The translations under genes and the position numbers were made by a program. A stretch of DNA of 12,931 bases from the NCBI GenBank assembly GCA_020638595.1, contig JACKIG010000049.1, forward strand, positions 1-12,931. The letters are read 5' to 3'. Shown here one piece after another: positions 5,427 to 12,692 of the stretch (within the stretch, counting starts at the first letter, position 1; each line of letters opens with the position of its first letter). Under the pieces are notes generated by a model. It did not search any database. It was not told the origin of the DNA and worked only from the letters and a program-made list of their open reading frames with translations. Source of the stretch: Rhodospirillaceae bacterium (GTDB lineage: Bacteria > Pseudomonadota > Alphaproteobacteria > DSM-16000 > Inquilinaceae).

Positions 5427-7325
5427 ATGACCGCGGCCGGAGGCTGCGCACAGGCCATCCGCCGGCCCACAACCATGGTCAACCGCCGCTGGGGCCCGGT
5501 GACACGGGCACGCCTTGCCGGGACGATCGGCATCCACGGGGGCCTGGTGGCCTTCGGCACCGGGCTGCATGCGGTGTCGACCGATGCCCAGGTCCGGGCA
5601 TTCGCGTTGGGCCTGGCGATGCCGGGTGGCGGGTTCCTGTCGTGGGCAGGCGCCGACAGTCCGACCCGGGCCGTCGCCCTCCTGCTTGCCGCGGCCGCGC
5701 TGGCGGCATTCCTGGCCGCCGTCATCCTCTGGCTTGCCACCGGCAACGTCATCGCCCCGCCGATGCTCTGGCTGGGCGCGGCCGGGGCGGCCGGGGCGGG
5801 CGCGGGTGTGGATACCGCGGCGGGCAGCCTGTGGGCCGGCGCCGGCGTGGCGGTGCCGGCGTTGGCCGTTTGCGCGTGGCTGCTCGGGACCGCGATGCCC
5901 GCGGTCCTGGGCGGCGTGCCGCGGCGCCGTAGCCGGCGGGCAACCGTGCCGCTGACGGCCCCGGCCCGTCCGTCGGCCCCGCCGGCGGGTGCGGAGCTGG
6001 GCCGCGACGACCTCAGGCTCATGCGCCTGATCCTCGACCGGGCCTTGCAGCCGGTGTCGGCCTTCCGCGGCTTCGAATGGATCGACCAGTTCCAGACGGC
6101 CGCGGTGCGGTACCAGCTCAACGCCTTGGCGTTTGCGCTGGCCATGGCCCGGTCGGTGCACCTGCCGGCGTTCGATGGCTATCTGGCGACCGCTGTGGCC
6201 AATCTGGCTGACAAGCAGACGGATCACCGGGTCTGGCGCTATTGGGCGCTGGAGAACGCCTGGGGCAACCTGCGCCTGGGCGCCGATCCCATTCCCCGCG
6301 GCAATATCATGTTCACCGGCTTCCTCGCCGCCCAGCTGGCTTGCGACCCGCCGGTGGATGATCGCCGCGTGTGGCAGTTCCGCCATCCCGGCGGCCGGCA
6401 ATACGCCTATTCGCCGGCCGACATGATCGCCATCCTTGTCGCCCAGTACCGGAAGGCGCCGTTCGGCCTGCTCTCGTGCGAGCCCAACTGGATCTATCCG
6501 CTGTGCAATGCCATCACCGCCACTGCCATCCGTGCCCATGATGCGGCCACCGGCAGCGCGCACTGGCAAGCGATCGCGCCGCGGTTCCGCGCCGGCCTGG
6601 AAGCCGAGTTCACCACGCGCGACGGCCGCCTGGTCCCCTGCCGGTCAAGCCTGACCGGGCTTGCGTTGCCGGGTGTCGGCGGTGTGGTCATGCAGGCCTT
6701 TCCGTGCCTGTTCCTCAACGCCCTGTTCCCCGACATCGCCGAACGCCTGTGGCAGCGTGTACGCGACGACCTGCGGATCAAGGGCGTACGCCGGGCGGTC
6801 TGGCCCGTCGATGTCGGCAACTACCGCTTCTCCCGCGCCGCCGGCTATGCGGCCACCGCCGCCGCGGCCGTGGAGATGGGAGACGGCGAGACTGCGCAGC
6901 ACCTGCTGGAGGCGCTTGACGACGACTGTCCGCGGGTCGTCGCCGGCGACGTCGCGCACCGCCCGCGGGCCTCGCTGTGGGCACATGGCATCGAGGCGAT
7001 GGCGCGCTGCGGCACCGCCGGTGGGCTGCGCCGCCTGATCACCGAACCGCTGATGCGGCAGACCGGCCCGGCCATCCGCGAGGCCCGCTATCCCCAGGTG
7101 CTGGTGGCCAGGGCTGTGCAGACGGAGGGGGCGTTGGACGCCGTGCTCTATCCAGGCGACCGGCCGGGATTCGCCGGCTTGACCATCGGCGGCCTCGCGC
7201 CCGGCGGTGCCTATGACGCGGCCATGGCCGAACCGCATCGGTTCACCGCCGGTACCGATGGCACGGCGCGGCTGAACATCCCTTTGTTCGGCCGCACGAC
7301 CTTGCGCATCGTGCCGGCTGTCTGA
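5427..7325 (+). CDS. Membrane-anchored linalool dehydratase/isomerase (Ldi)-like protein
   Basis: This encodes 632 residues. Residues 30-160 contain three or four hydrophobic segments (about 31-50, 82-105, 108-128 and 135-156), followed by a basic and Pro/Ala-rich linker. Residues 190-540 resemble Castellaniella Ldi as I remember its sequence. Shared blocks include RYQLNALAFALAMA, DHRVWRYWALENAWG, then DPIPRGNIMFTGFL, and the active-site block CEPNWIYPLCN with Cys351 and Cys360 nine residues apart, as in Ldi (Cys171/Cys180). His320, Asp204 and Tyr229 are candidates for the Ldi residues His129, Asp39 and Tyr66; the position of Tyr45 appears to be Val. Ldi hydrates myrcene to linalool and isomerises linalool to geraniol, but is a soluble periplasmic enzyme; this one is membrane-bound. 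The start at 5427 follows the uppS-like stop by five bases; an ATG at 5475 is possible. The substrate is unknown. Confidence 0.78.
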   Translation: MTAAGGCAQAIRRPTTMVNRRWGPVTRARLAGTIGIHGGLVAFGTGLHAVSTDAQVRAFALGLAMPGGGFLSWAGADSPTRAVALLLAAAALAAFLAAVILWLATGNVIAPPMLWLGAAGAAGAGAGVDTAAGSLWAGAGVAVPALAVCAWLLGTAMPAVLGGVPRRRSRRATVPLTAPARPSAPPAGAELGRDDLRLMRLILDRALQPVSAFRGFEWIDQFQTAAVRYQLNALAFALAMARSVHLPAFDGYLATAVANLADKQTDHRVWRYWALENAWGNLRLGADPIPRGNIMFTGFLAAQLACDPPVDDRRVWQFRHPGGRQYAYSPADMIAILVAQYRKAPFGLLSCEPNWIYPLCNAITATAIRAHDAATGSAHWQAIAPRFRAGLEAEFTTRDGRLVPCRSSLTGLALPGVGGVVMQAFPCLFLNALFPDIAERLWQRVRDDLRIKGVRRAVWPVDVGNYRFSRAAGYAATAAAAVEMGDGETAQHLLEALDDDCPRVVAGDVAHRPRASLWAHGIEAMARCGTAGGLRRLITEPLMRQTGPAIREARYPQVLVARAVQTEGALDAVLYPGDRPGFAGLTIGGLAPGGAYDAAMAEPHRFTAGTDGTARLNIPLFGRTTLRIVPAV

Positions 7326-7333
7326 GACAGCCG

Positions 7334-7882
7334 ATGATCTGCTGCGCGCTGACAGCGATGGTGCTGGGACCGGCGATCTGGCTGGCTGCGCGGCTGGGGC
7401 CGGCACGATCCGCCGGCGGCTCTCCCCTCGCCTGGCGGCTTGGCGATCCGCAAGCCGGTAGCGCCGCGGCCCGTCCGTTCTCGATCCGGGCACGGCTGCG
7501 CAGCTTCGTCCATGCCGGCGCCGGCGTGCGCTTCGTGCTGACGACCCAGCACAATGTGCGCATCCACCTGGCGGCGGCAGTGCTGGCCGTGGCCGCCGGC
7601 CTTGCCCTGGGGATCAGCAGCGCCGATTGGCGCTGGATCATCGCCGCCATCGCCTGGGTCTGGTTCGCCGAAGCCGCCAATACCGCCATCGAGCACCTGT
7701 GCGACGTCGTCTGCCCCGGCCCGCATGAGGGTGTGCGGATCGCCAAGGATGTGGCCGCCGGCGCCGTGCTGATCAGCGCCATCGGGGCGGCCATCCTCGG
7801 CATCGTCACGCTGTGGCCGTATCTGGCGCCGTGGCCGGGCGGGGCGGCGGCGGATGCTGCGATGTGCAGCGTCCTCGGATGA
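7334..7882 (+). CDS. DgkA/undecaprenol-kinase-like membrane lipid kinase
   Basis: This encodes 182 residues. Residues 49-165 form the short three-helix kinase domain: FSIRARLRSFVHAGAGVRFVL, then QHNVRIHLAAAVLAVAAGLAL, then the signature AEAANTAIEHLCD (Glu113, Asn116, Glu120), then HEGVRIAKDVAAGAVLISAI with the Lys138-Asp139 pair. The family phosphorylates membrane lipid alcohols, diacylglycerol in enterobacteria and undecaprenol in Gram-positives, using ATP. The position of metal-binding Glu28 of E. coli DgkA appears to be Gln72. About 48 extra residues at the N-terminus contain a hydrophobic stretch (5-20) not found in the short family members. The gene starts eight bases after the Ldi-like stop with GAGACAG upstream, so it belongs to the same operon. 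A weak hairpin (7888-7906) follows the stop. Confidence 0.82.
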   Translation: MICCALTAMVLGPAIWLAARLGPARSAGGSPLAWRLGDPQAGSAAARPFSIRARLRSFVHAGAGVRFVLTTQHNVRIHLAAAVLAVAAGLALGISSADWRWIIAAIAWVWFAEAANTAIEHLCDVVCPGPHEGVRIAKDVAAGAVLISAIGAAILGIVTLWPYLAPWPGGAAADAAMCSVLG

Positions 7883-7931
7883 TCCGCGTCGGGCGACAAC
7901 GCCGACCGGCAATTCCCCATGGGGACGGCGG

Positions 7932-9212
7932 CTAACGTTCCTCCGCCAGCGCGGCGACGGCCAGGGCCAGGGCGATGACGGGGAAGACCTTCATCAGGGG
8001 GCCGAGGGGGTCGGCCCAGAGCTGCGGGGCCAGGATCGTGCCGCCAACCAGATAGGCGCCGCAAACGGCGATGGCTGCGATGCAGGCCGGGCGCACGAAG
8101 CGGCGGACCAGGAGGCCGAGGCCGATGGCGATGTCGGCCGCAGCGCCGAGAAGGATCGCCCAGCCCGGCAGGCGGCCCGACAGGACCGCTGCGGCGGCGT
8201 CCACCTGCCCCGCGGCGACCAGGCCGGAGACGATCCAGAAGGCCGACATCAGCAGCAGCAGGACGGGGAACACCAGTCGCCCACGGGCATAGAGGCGTTC
8301 CTGCGCCGTCGACGGCAGTGCGCGCAGCGTCTGCTGCAAGGATTTCAGCGGCCGGCCGCCGACCTGGCGCCAGGGGGCGGGGTCGCCGACGACGTCCAGC
8401 GCCAGCACCTTGACCGCGGTGGAGCGCAGGGCCGAACGCCAGCCCAGCCAGCCGGCCATGTCGGCCCCGGCGGCGATGGCGTCGCCCACCCGCCGCGGCA
8501 GCGTCCATGTGGCCCGCGCCGGGGCGAAGCCCTGCCAGGCGCGGATGCTGCGCACGATCTCCTCCAGCGTCTGCGCCTCGTCCTCGACCAGGTCGAACTC
8601 GCGGCGCGCGAGATCGGTTTCCAGCGCCGTCAGCACGGCCGCCGCCACCTCGTCCACCGCGACGGACTGCATGCGCGCCTGGGGCAGGATGATCGGCTGC
8701 ACCAGCGGGAAGGCGGCCAGCATGCGCAACAGGCTGGTGCCGCCATAGGCCGTCGGGGCCAGTACCAGTCCGGGGCGGAAGATGATCCAGTCCAGAGCAC
8801 TGGCCCTCAGCGCGGCATCCGCTTGTCCCTTGGTGCGCATGAACGCCGTCGCCGCATCCGTCTCGGCGCCGGGGGCGGAGATCTGGATGTATTTGCGTGG
8901 CCCCGCGTCTTCGCAGGCCGCGATCAGCGCCACGATCGCGTCCCGCTGGGTGGCGGCCACATCGTCCTTCAGGCCGGTCTGCAACAGCCCGGAGGCGTTG
9001 ACGACGGCATCGATGCCGGCAAGCAGCGGCTGCCAGTCCTGCGGCCGCGTCAGTCCGGCGATATCGGCGCCCCGCCAGCCAGCCTCCGGCAGCAGCGCCC
9101 GCCCGCGCCGTTCCGACCGCGCCAGGCCGACGACCTCATGCCCGGCGCGCAGCAGGGCCTTGCAGACTTCCAGCCCGATCAGGCCGTAGCCGCCAAGCAC
9201 CAGCACCCGCAT
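7932..9212 (-). CDS. Atypical SDR NAD(P)-binding protein fused to a DoxX-like membrane domain
   Basis: This encodes 426 residues. The N-terminus MRVLVLGGYGLIG gives a Rossmann GxxGxxG (Gly7, Gly10, Gly13). IDAVVNASGLLQ and RKYIQISAPG continue the NDUFA9-like or atypical SDR fold, and FRPGLVLAPTAYGG and VDEVAAAVLTAL complete it. The usual YxxxK is FMRTK (Phe124, Lys128), so the catalytic tyrosine is missing and classical SDR chemistry is unlikely. From about residue 312 there are four hydrophobic segments (314-334, 349-369, 374-396 and 405-423) resembling a DoxX-like domain. This architecture is known from other proteobacteria, with unknown function. The ATG at 9212 has GGAGGGG close upstream. 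The gene converges on the dgkA-like gene and is separated from aioA by 338 bp, so it is probably transcribed independently. Confidence 0.82.
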   Translation of the reverse strand: MRVLVLGGYGLIGLEVCKALLRAGHEVVGLARSERRGRALLPEAGWRGADIAGLTRPQDWQPLLAGIDAVVNASGLLQTGLKDDVAATQRDAIVALIAACEDAGPRKYIQISAPGAETDAATAFMRTKGQADAALRASALDWIIFRPGLVLAPTAYGGTSLLRMLAAFPLVQPIILPQARMQSVAVDEVAAAVLTALETDLARREFDLVEDEAQTLEEIVRSIRAWQGFAPARATWTLPRRVGDAIAAGADMAGWLGWRSALRSTAVKVLALDVVGDPAPWRQVGGRPLKSLQQTLRALPSTAQERLYARGRLVFPVLLLLMSAFWIVSGLVAAGQVDAAAAVLSGRLPGWAILLGAAADIAIGLGLLVRRFVRPACIAAIAVCGAYLVGGTILAPQLWADPLGPLMKVFPVIALALAVAALAEER

Positions 9213-9395
9213 CCGCCCCTCCGTCCGTGCAGCCCCGCAACGCCGCGGTGAACGGCGCCGATGCTACAGAAACGGGAAGGGCTGCGTCAGGGCCATTCCG
9301 TTGGGGATCGGCCCCATGTGCAGCTTTGCGGAAATGGTGTCGACCCGATGGCCGCCACCTTGGCTGGGTTTCGCGCTTTGCGTGTCTGCACACCG

Positions 9396-9429
9396 TCCCG
9401 GGAGATCCTCGCCTGCGCGAGGATGACGG
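9396..9429 (+). repeat. REP-like palindromic unit, first copy
   Basis: This 34-base unit begins TCCCGGGAGATC and ends GATGACGG. Its core can fold as CCTCGC, loop CTGC, GCGAGG. It is the inverted counterpart of the unit at 9460-9493: the outer 12 bases on one side and the TGACGG block on the other are shared. Units of this type (GTCAT...GGGAGAT) are common interspersed repeats in proteobacterial genomes. Confidence 0.6.
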
Positions 9430-9459
9430 ATTTATCGAGAATTAATCATCAATAAATTC

Positions 9460-9493
9460 CCGTCATTCCCGCGAAAGCGGAGATCTCCCGGGA
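9460..9493 (-). repeat. REP-like palindromic unit, second copy in inverted orientation
   Basis: This 34-base unit begins CCGTCATTCCCGC and ends GATCTCCCGGGA. Its core can fold as CCGC, loop GAAA, GCGG. Read on the minus strand it has the same outer sequence as the unit at 9396-9429 but a different core. The pair is separated by 30 A/T-rich bases, an arrangement like BIME elements. Confidence 0.6.
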
Positions 9494-9521
9494 TAGGACG
9501 CGAGGCCGGAAACTCAAGAGA

Positions 9522-9545
9522 TCCCCATCTTGGCGCTGATGGGGA
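9522..9545 (-). terminator. Probable terminator downstream of aioA
   Basis: TCCCCATC (9522-9529) and GATGGGGA (9538-9545) form an exact 8-bp stem with an eight-base loop, six bases beyond the aioA stop codon. On the transcribed minus strand the downstream bases include only a short T-run (GAGTTT), so the signal is strong in stem and weak in U-tract. Confidence 0.5.
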
Positions 9546-9550
9546 CCGGC

Positions 9551-12013
9551 CTATTCGAACCGGTACTCCTTCGACTTGAAGGTCAGGTTGCGGGCGACCT
9601 CCGGCGCATCGGCGATCTTGCGGATGTCGCCCCAGGTCTGCTTGTAGTTGGGGATGATCAGCTCGTTGACGCCTTCGGAAATGACGTTGCCGACCACCCC
9701 GGTCGGGAAGGCGAACAGCATGAAGGTCTCGCCGCGGCGGGCCGTCGGCGTCGGATAGGCCATGGCCTGGGTGGCGCCGTTGGCGTTGTGGACCTCGACC
9801 AGGTCGCCGTTGGCCACCCCCAGCTCGGCCATGTCGTCGGGGTGCATCTCGATGAACGGCAGCGGCCAGCGGTCCATGACGAAGTCGTTCTGCTGGTCGA
9901 GATAGACCGACTGCCAGACATGGTTGGCGCGGCCGTTGTTGATCAAGAAGCGGTAGGTCGCCCGCTCCTCCTCCTTGCCCGGGGCCTGCAGCCCGCGCCA
10001 CTGGGCCGAGGCGAAGACGGCGCGGCCGCCCTCGCCGCCGAACTGCCCGTCGGCATAGAGGCGCTTGGTGCCGACGATGGTGTCGCCGTCCAGCCCCGTC
10101 GCCGGTTCCTGGAAGCCGTTGGTGCCCATCGCCCGCAGCCGGTCGTAGGTGACGAACTCGCCGCCGCCGGCATGGGCGTGATAGCCGTCCATGAAGGCGT
10201 CTTCCTCCGTCGCCCAGTCATAACCCTGGAACTTCGCCGCCGTCGCCTCGTCCCCGGCCTCGCGGAACGACCGCTCCAGCGCCTGGGCCAGGCGGGCGAC
10301 GATCAGGCAGTCGGGCAGCGACTGGCCCGGCGGGTCCATGTAGCGTTCGGTCAGCCGCATGCGCCGCTCGCCGTTCATGGAGGTCAGGTTCATCTCCCCC
10401 GAGGTCGCCGCCGGCAGCACCACATGGGCGCACTCGCCGATCTTGGTCGGGATGATGTCGACGTCGACGGAGAACAGCCCGCCCTCGCGGATCGCCCCCA
10501 TGATCGCTTCGATCATGCCTTCGCGATCGCCATAGGCGACCTTCGACATCGCCTCCTTCACCATGTCCGTGCGGCGCTTGTAGACGCGCTTGAATTCCGA
10601 GGCGTTCAGCGTCGTCTTGAAGTGGTCGCAGTCCCAGACATGGTGGACACCGCCCTGGCCGTCGATCAGCAGCTGGTCGACATAGGGCGCCGGCCGGCCG
10701 ATGAAGCCGTCCGACGGGCGGACATAGCCTTCCTGGTGGCCGCCCATGCGCACGCAGCCGCCGCCGGGCCGGCCGATATTGCCGGTGGCCAGTGCGATGT
10801 TCACCAGCGCCTGGTTGGTGCGGTAGTTGTCGTTGCCCCAGATCAGGCCCTTCTCATAGGCGAACATGGTCCGCCGCCGGTGGCCTTCCTTCGGCTCGGC
10901 GATCCAGTGCGCGGCCTTCTGGATATCCTCCACCGCGAGACCGGTGATCTCCGCCGCCTGCTCCAGCGTTGTGCGGTTGTCGGCCAGGGCGGCGTCGAAG
11001 TTGCTCGTGCTCGCGGCGATGAAGTCGCCGTCGGTCCAGCCCTGGTCGGCGATGTAGGTGAAGAGCGCGTTGAACAGCGCGAGATCGGTACCCGACTTGA
11101 TCGCCAGGTGCAGGACGTTGTCGGCCCCCGCTTCCGTCTCACAGGCGTTCACCGTCACCGTGCGGCGCGGGTCGACGATGACGATGCGCGCACTGGCGTG
11201 CGGCTCGTCCGGCATCTCCTCCCGCTTCAGGCCCAGCGAGGTGCCGCGCAGGTTGGGGACCCAGTGGTTGAGGAAATAGTTGGTCTGGGTTTCCAGCGCA
11301 TTGGTGCCGACGGCAAAGATGGTGTCGGCCAGCTCCGCGTCCTGATAGCAGTTGTTCAGCTCACCCACGCCCATGTCGCGGCTGCCGTGGACTTCGGAGT
11401 TGTAGGCCGGGCGGTTGTGGATGCGGATGTTGCGGATCTTCATGCTCTCGAAATAGAGCTTGCCGGTGGCCCAGGTGTTCTCATAGCCGCCGCCCGCACC
11501 GCCATGGTCGAAGGCGGAGACGATCAGCCCGTCCTCGCCCTGCTCCTGGATCACCCGGCGCGTGACCTCGGCGACCAGGCCGAGGGCGTCGTCCCACGAG
11601 GTCGGGTGCATGCCGGAATAGCGCCAGACCAGCGGGTCGGTCAGGCGCTGCGACTGGGTTCCCGTCGTCTCGGAATAGCTGAGCTCGCCCAGCCGCGCGC
11701 CGCGGACGGACCCCAGGCCGGAATTGACCACGCAGTCATGGTCCGGCTGGATGACCATGTGCACATCGCGCCCGTTCTGCTTGACGATGTTGTACATGGA
11801 CGGCGAATACCAGGCCGTCGCCTCGGCATATTGCTGCTGCGAGAGGTCTTCGCCGTAGATGTTGACGTCGGGCGCGGTGCCGCCCTGGCGGTTCACCGGC
11901 CAGGTGTGGGCCTTGTAGCCGCAACCGACGATGCAGAAATGGCAGGTGACGTTGCGGGTCTCCGCATCCGCGGGCGGGATGGGAAGGCGGTCGATGTTGC
12001 GCTTGAATGCCAT
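9551..12013 (-). CDS. aioA: Arsenite oxidase large subunit (molybdopterin, 3Fe-4S)
   Basis: This encodes 820 residues, the normal AioA length. It binds the bis-MGD molybdenum centre that oxidises arsenite to arsenate and passes electrons through its 3Fe-4S cluster to the Rieske subunit in the periplasm. Near the N-terminus CHFCIVGCGYKAHTW gives cluster ligands Cys24, Cys27 and Cys31, and Ser102 (GLGSVRGAR) replaces a fourth Cys, as typical of AioA. RIHNRPAYNSEVHG holds His199 and Glu207, and VRMGGHQEGYVRP holds Arg422 and His426. Their spacing fits the arsenite-site residues His195, Glu203, Arg419 and His423 of the Alcaligenes enzyme. There is no signal peptide, so export with the Tat-bearing AioB is expected. 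The ATG at 12013 is set by GGGAGGAC seven bases upstream. It follows aioB after 14 bp, in one operon. No truncation is seen. Confidence 0.97.
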   Translation of the reverse strand: MAFKRNIDRLPIPPADAETRNVTCHFCIVGCGYKAHTWPVNRQGGTAPDVNIYGEDLSQQQYAEATAWYSPSMYNIVKQNGRDVHMVIQPDHDCVVNSGLGSVRGARLGELSYSETTGTQSQRLTDPLVWRYSGMHPTSWDDALGLVAEVTRRVIQEQGEDGLIVSAFDHGGAGGGYENTWATGKLYFESMKIRNIRIHNRPAYNSEVHGSRDMGVGELNNCYQDAELADTIFAVGTNALETQTNYFLNHWVPNLRGTSLGLKREEMPDEPHASARIVIVDPRRTVTVNACETEAGADNVLHLAIKSGTDLALFNALFTYIADQGWTDGDFIAASTSNFDAALADNRTTLEQAAEITGLAVEDIQKAAHWIAEPKEGHRRRTMFAYEKGLIWGNDNYRTNQALVNIALATGNIGRPGGGCVRMGGHQEGYVRPSDGFIGRPAPYVDQLLIDGQGGVHHVWDCDHFKTTLNASEFKRVYKRRTDMVKEAMSKVAYGDREGMIEAIMGAIREGGLFSVDVDIIPTKIGECAHVVLPAATSGEMNLTSMNGERRMRLTERYMDPPGQSLPDCLIVARLAQALERSFREAGDEATAAKFQGYDWATEEDAFMDGYHAHAGGGEFVTYDRLRAMGTNGFQEPATGLDGDTIVGTKRLYADGQFGGEGGRAVFASAQWRGLQAPGKEEERATYRFLINNGRANHVWQSVYLDQQNDFVMDRWPLPFIEMHPDDMAELGVANGDLVEVHNANGATQAMAYPTPTARRGETFMLFAFPTGVVGNVISEGVNELIIPNYKQTWGDIRKIADAPEVARNLTFKSKEYRFE

Positions 12014-12027
12014 TGTCGTGTCCTCCC

Positions 12028-12555
12028 TCACCCGGCCAGCACGTTGCTGAGGCGGCCATAGATCAGGTCGTCGACGCCCTCGGCATAGATGTCGCCGGCA
12101 TCGTCGACCCGCAGGTGGAACTGCGGCAGGTTGGATGTCGCCTGACCCCAGATCTGCATGCCGCCCTTCTCGCAGTCGAAGCGGCTGTAGTGCCCGGGGC
12201 AGTTCAGCGAACGGTCGGCGGCGACATAGCCCAGCGGATAGCCCTTGTGCGGGCAGAGGGTGGAAAAGCCGACGATATCGTCGTCGGGCCCGACGCCGGC
12301 CTCCGCCGGCGCGCCCAGCTTCAGCAGCACGCCGGGGGAATCGGCGTCGGGGTAGGCGATGTCGAACGGCTCGTTCTCGACAAGGTCGGCGATGTTGGCC
12401 AGCCTGGTCGACGGATAGTCGACGCGGGCCAGCGCGGGTGTGGCGTGCGCCTGGCGCCCGGTGGCCGCCACTGCCGTGGCACCGGCGATCGCCCCGCCGG
12501 AACCCTTGAGGAATTGCCGCCGGCCGATATCGACCAGCTTGCCGCAACCTTTCAT
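12028..12555 (-). CDS. aioB: Arsenite oxidase small subunit (Rieske 2Fe-2S, Tat-exported)
   Basis: This encodes 175 residues. The N-terminus has a twin-arginine signal, GRRQFLKGSGG, followed by an alanine-rich hydrophobic stretch and an AHA-type cleavage site near residue 38. The Rieske domain carries CPHKGYPLGY (Cys101, His103) and NCPGHYSRFDC (Cys119, His122), which bind the 2Fe-2S cluster. The positions that hold the disulfide cysteines in bc1-type Rieske proteins are Tyr106 and Gly121, so that disulfide is absent. The subunit takes electrons from AioA and passes them to a cytochrome or similar acceptor in the periplasm. The ATG at 12555 has GGGAGGAC six bases upstream, almost identical to the aioA site. 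The gene is first in the operon, about 27 bases after the predicted sigma-54 transcription start. Confidence 0.96.
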   Translation of the reverse strand: MKGCGKLVDIGRRQFLKGSGGAIAGATAVAATGRQAHATPALARVDYPSTRLANIADLVENEPFDIAYPDADSPGVLLKLGAPAEAGVGPDDDIVGFSTLCPHKGYPLGYVAADRSLNCPGHYSRFDCEKGGMQIWGQATSNLPQFHLRVDDAGDIYAEGVDDLIYGRLSNVLAG

Positions 12556-12592
12556 CAGACGTCCTCCCTGCTTTGTGGTTTGCAGGGGAAAC

Positions 12593-12608
12593 AGCAACCG
12601 CCGTGCCA
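12593..12608 (-). promoter_or_regulatory. Sigma-54 (RpoN) -24/-12 promoter of aioBA
   Basis: On the minus strand this reads TGGCACGGCGGTTGCT, an exact match to the sigma-54 consensus TGGCACG-N4-TTGCW. The predicted start point is near 12582, leaving a leader of about 27 bases with the aioB ribosome-binding site. Several known aio operons depend on RpoN and an AioR-type activator, which fits. An activator and ATP would be needed for open-complex formation. Confidence 0.85.
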
Positions 12609-12660
12609 GCCGCTCGCGTCCGCAGATCCAGGCACATCACCCGGGGGGCACGCCCGCTGG

Positions 12661-12678
12661 CGTTCGGATTTCCGAACG
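12661..12678. promoter_or_regulatory. Palindromic upstream activator site candidate, proximal
   Basis: CGTTCGGATTTCCGAACG is a perfect 8-bp inverted repeat with a two-base spacer, centred about 88 bases upstream of the predicted aioB start point. The distance suits a bacterial enhancer-binding protein. A near copy lies 32 bp further upstream. Assignment to an AioR-like regulator is inferred. Confidence 0.6.
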
Positions 12679-12692
12679 GTCGAGGCTGTGGA

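Larger units (their letters stand above)
9213..9550. other. Noncoding interval between aioA and the SDR-DoxX gene
   Basis: No credible gene is seen in these 338 bases; the open frames are short and lack family features. The half nearer the SDR gene should contain its promoter, but I find no convincing boxes. The other half holds two REP-like units in inverted orientation separated by an A/T-rich spacer, and then the probable aio terminator. Confidence 0.6.

Noticed and set aside
7854..9251. 465-codon plus-strand open frame opposite the SDR-DoxX gene
   Set aside because: Low-complexity translation rich in R, Q, G and H with no domain features; the opposite strand has a clear protein and ribosome-binding site.
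9530..12061. 843-codon plus-strand open frame opposite aioA
   Set aside because: It is antisense to a complete, motif-rich arsenite oxidase gene. Its translation is full of A/R/G/V/D with no recognisable domain, as expected from third-position GC bias.
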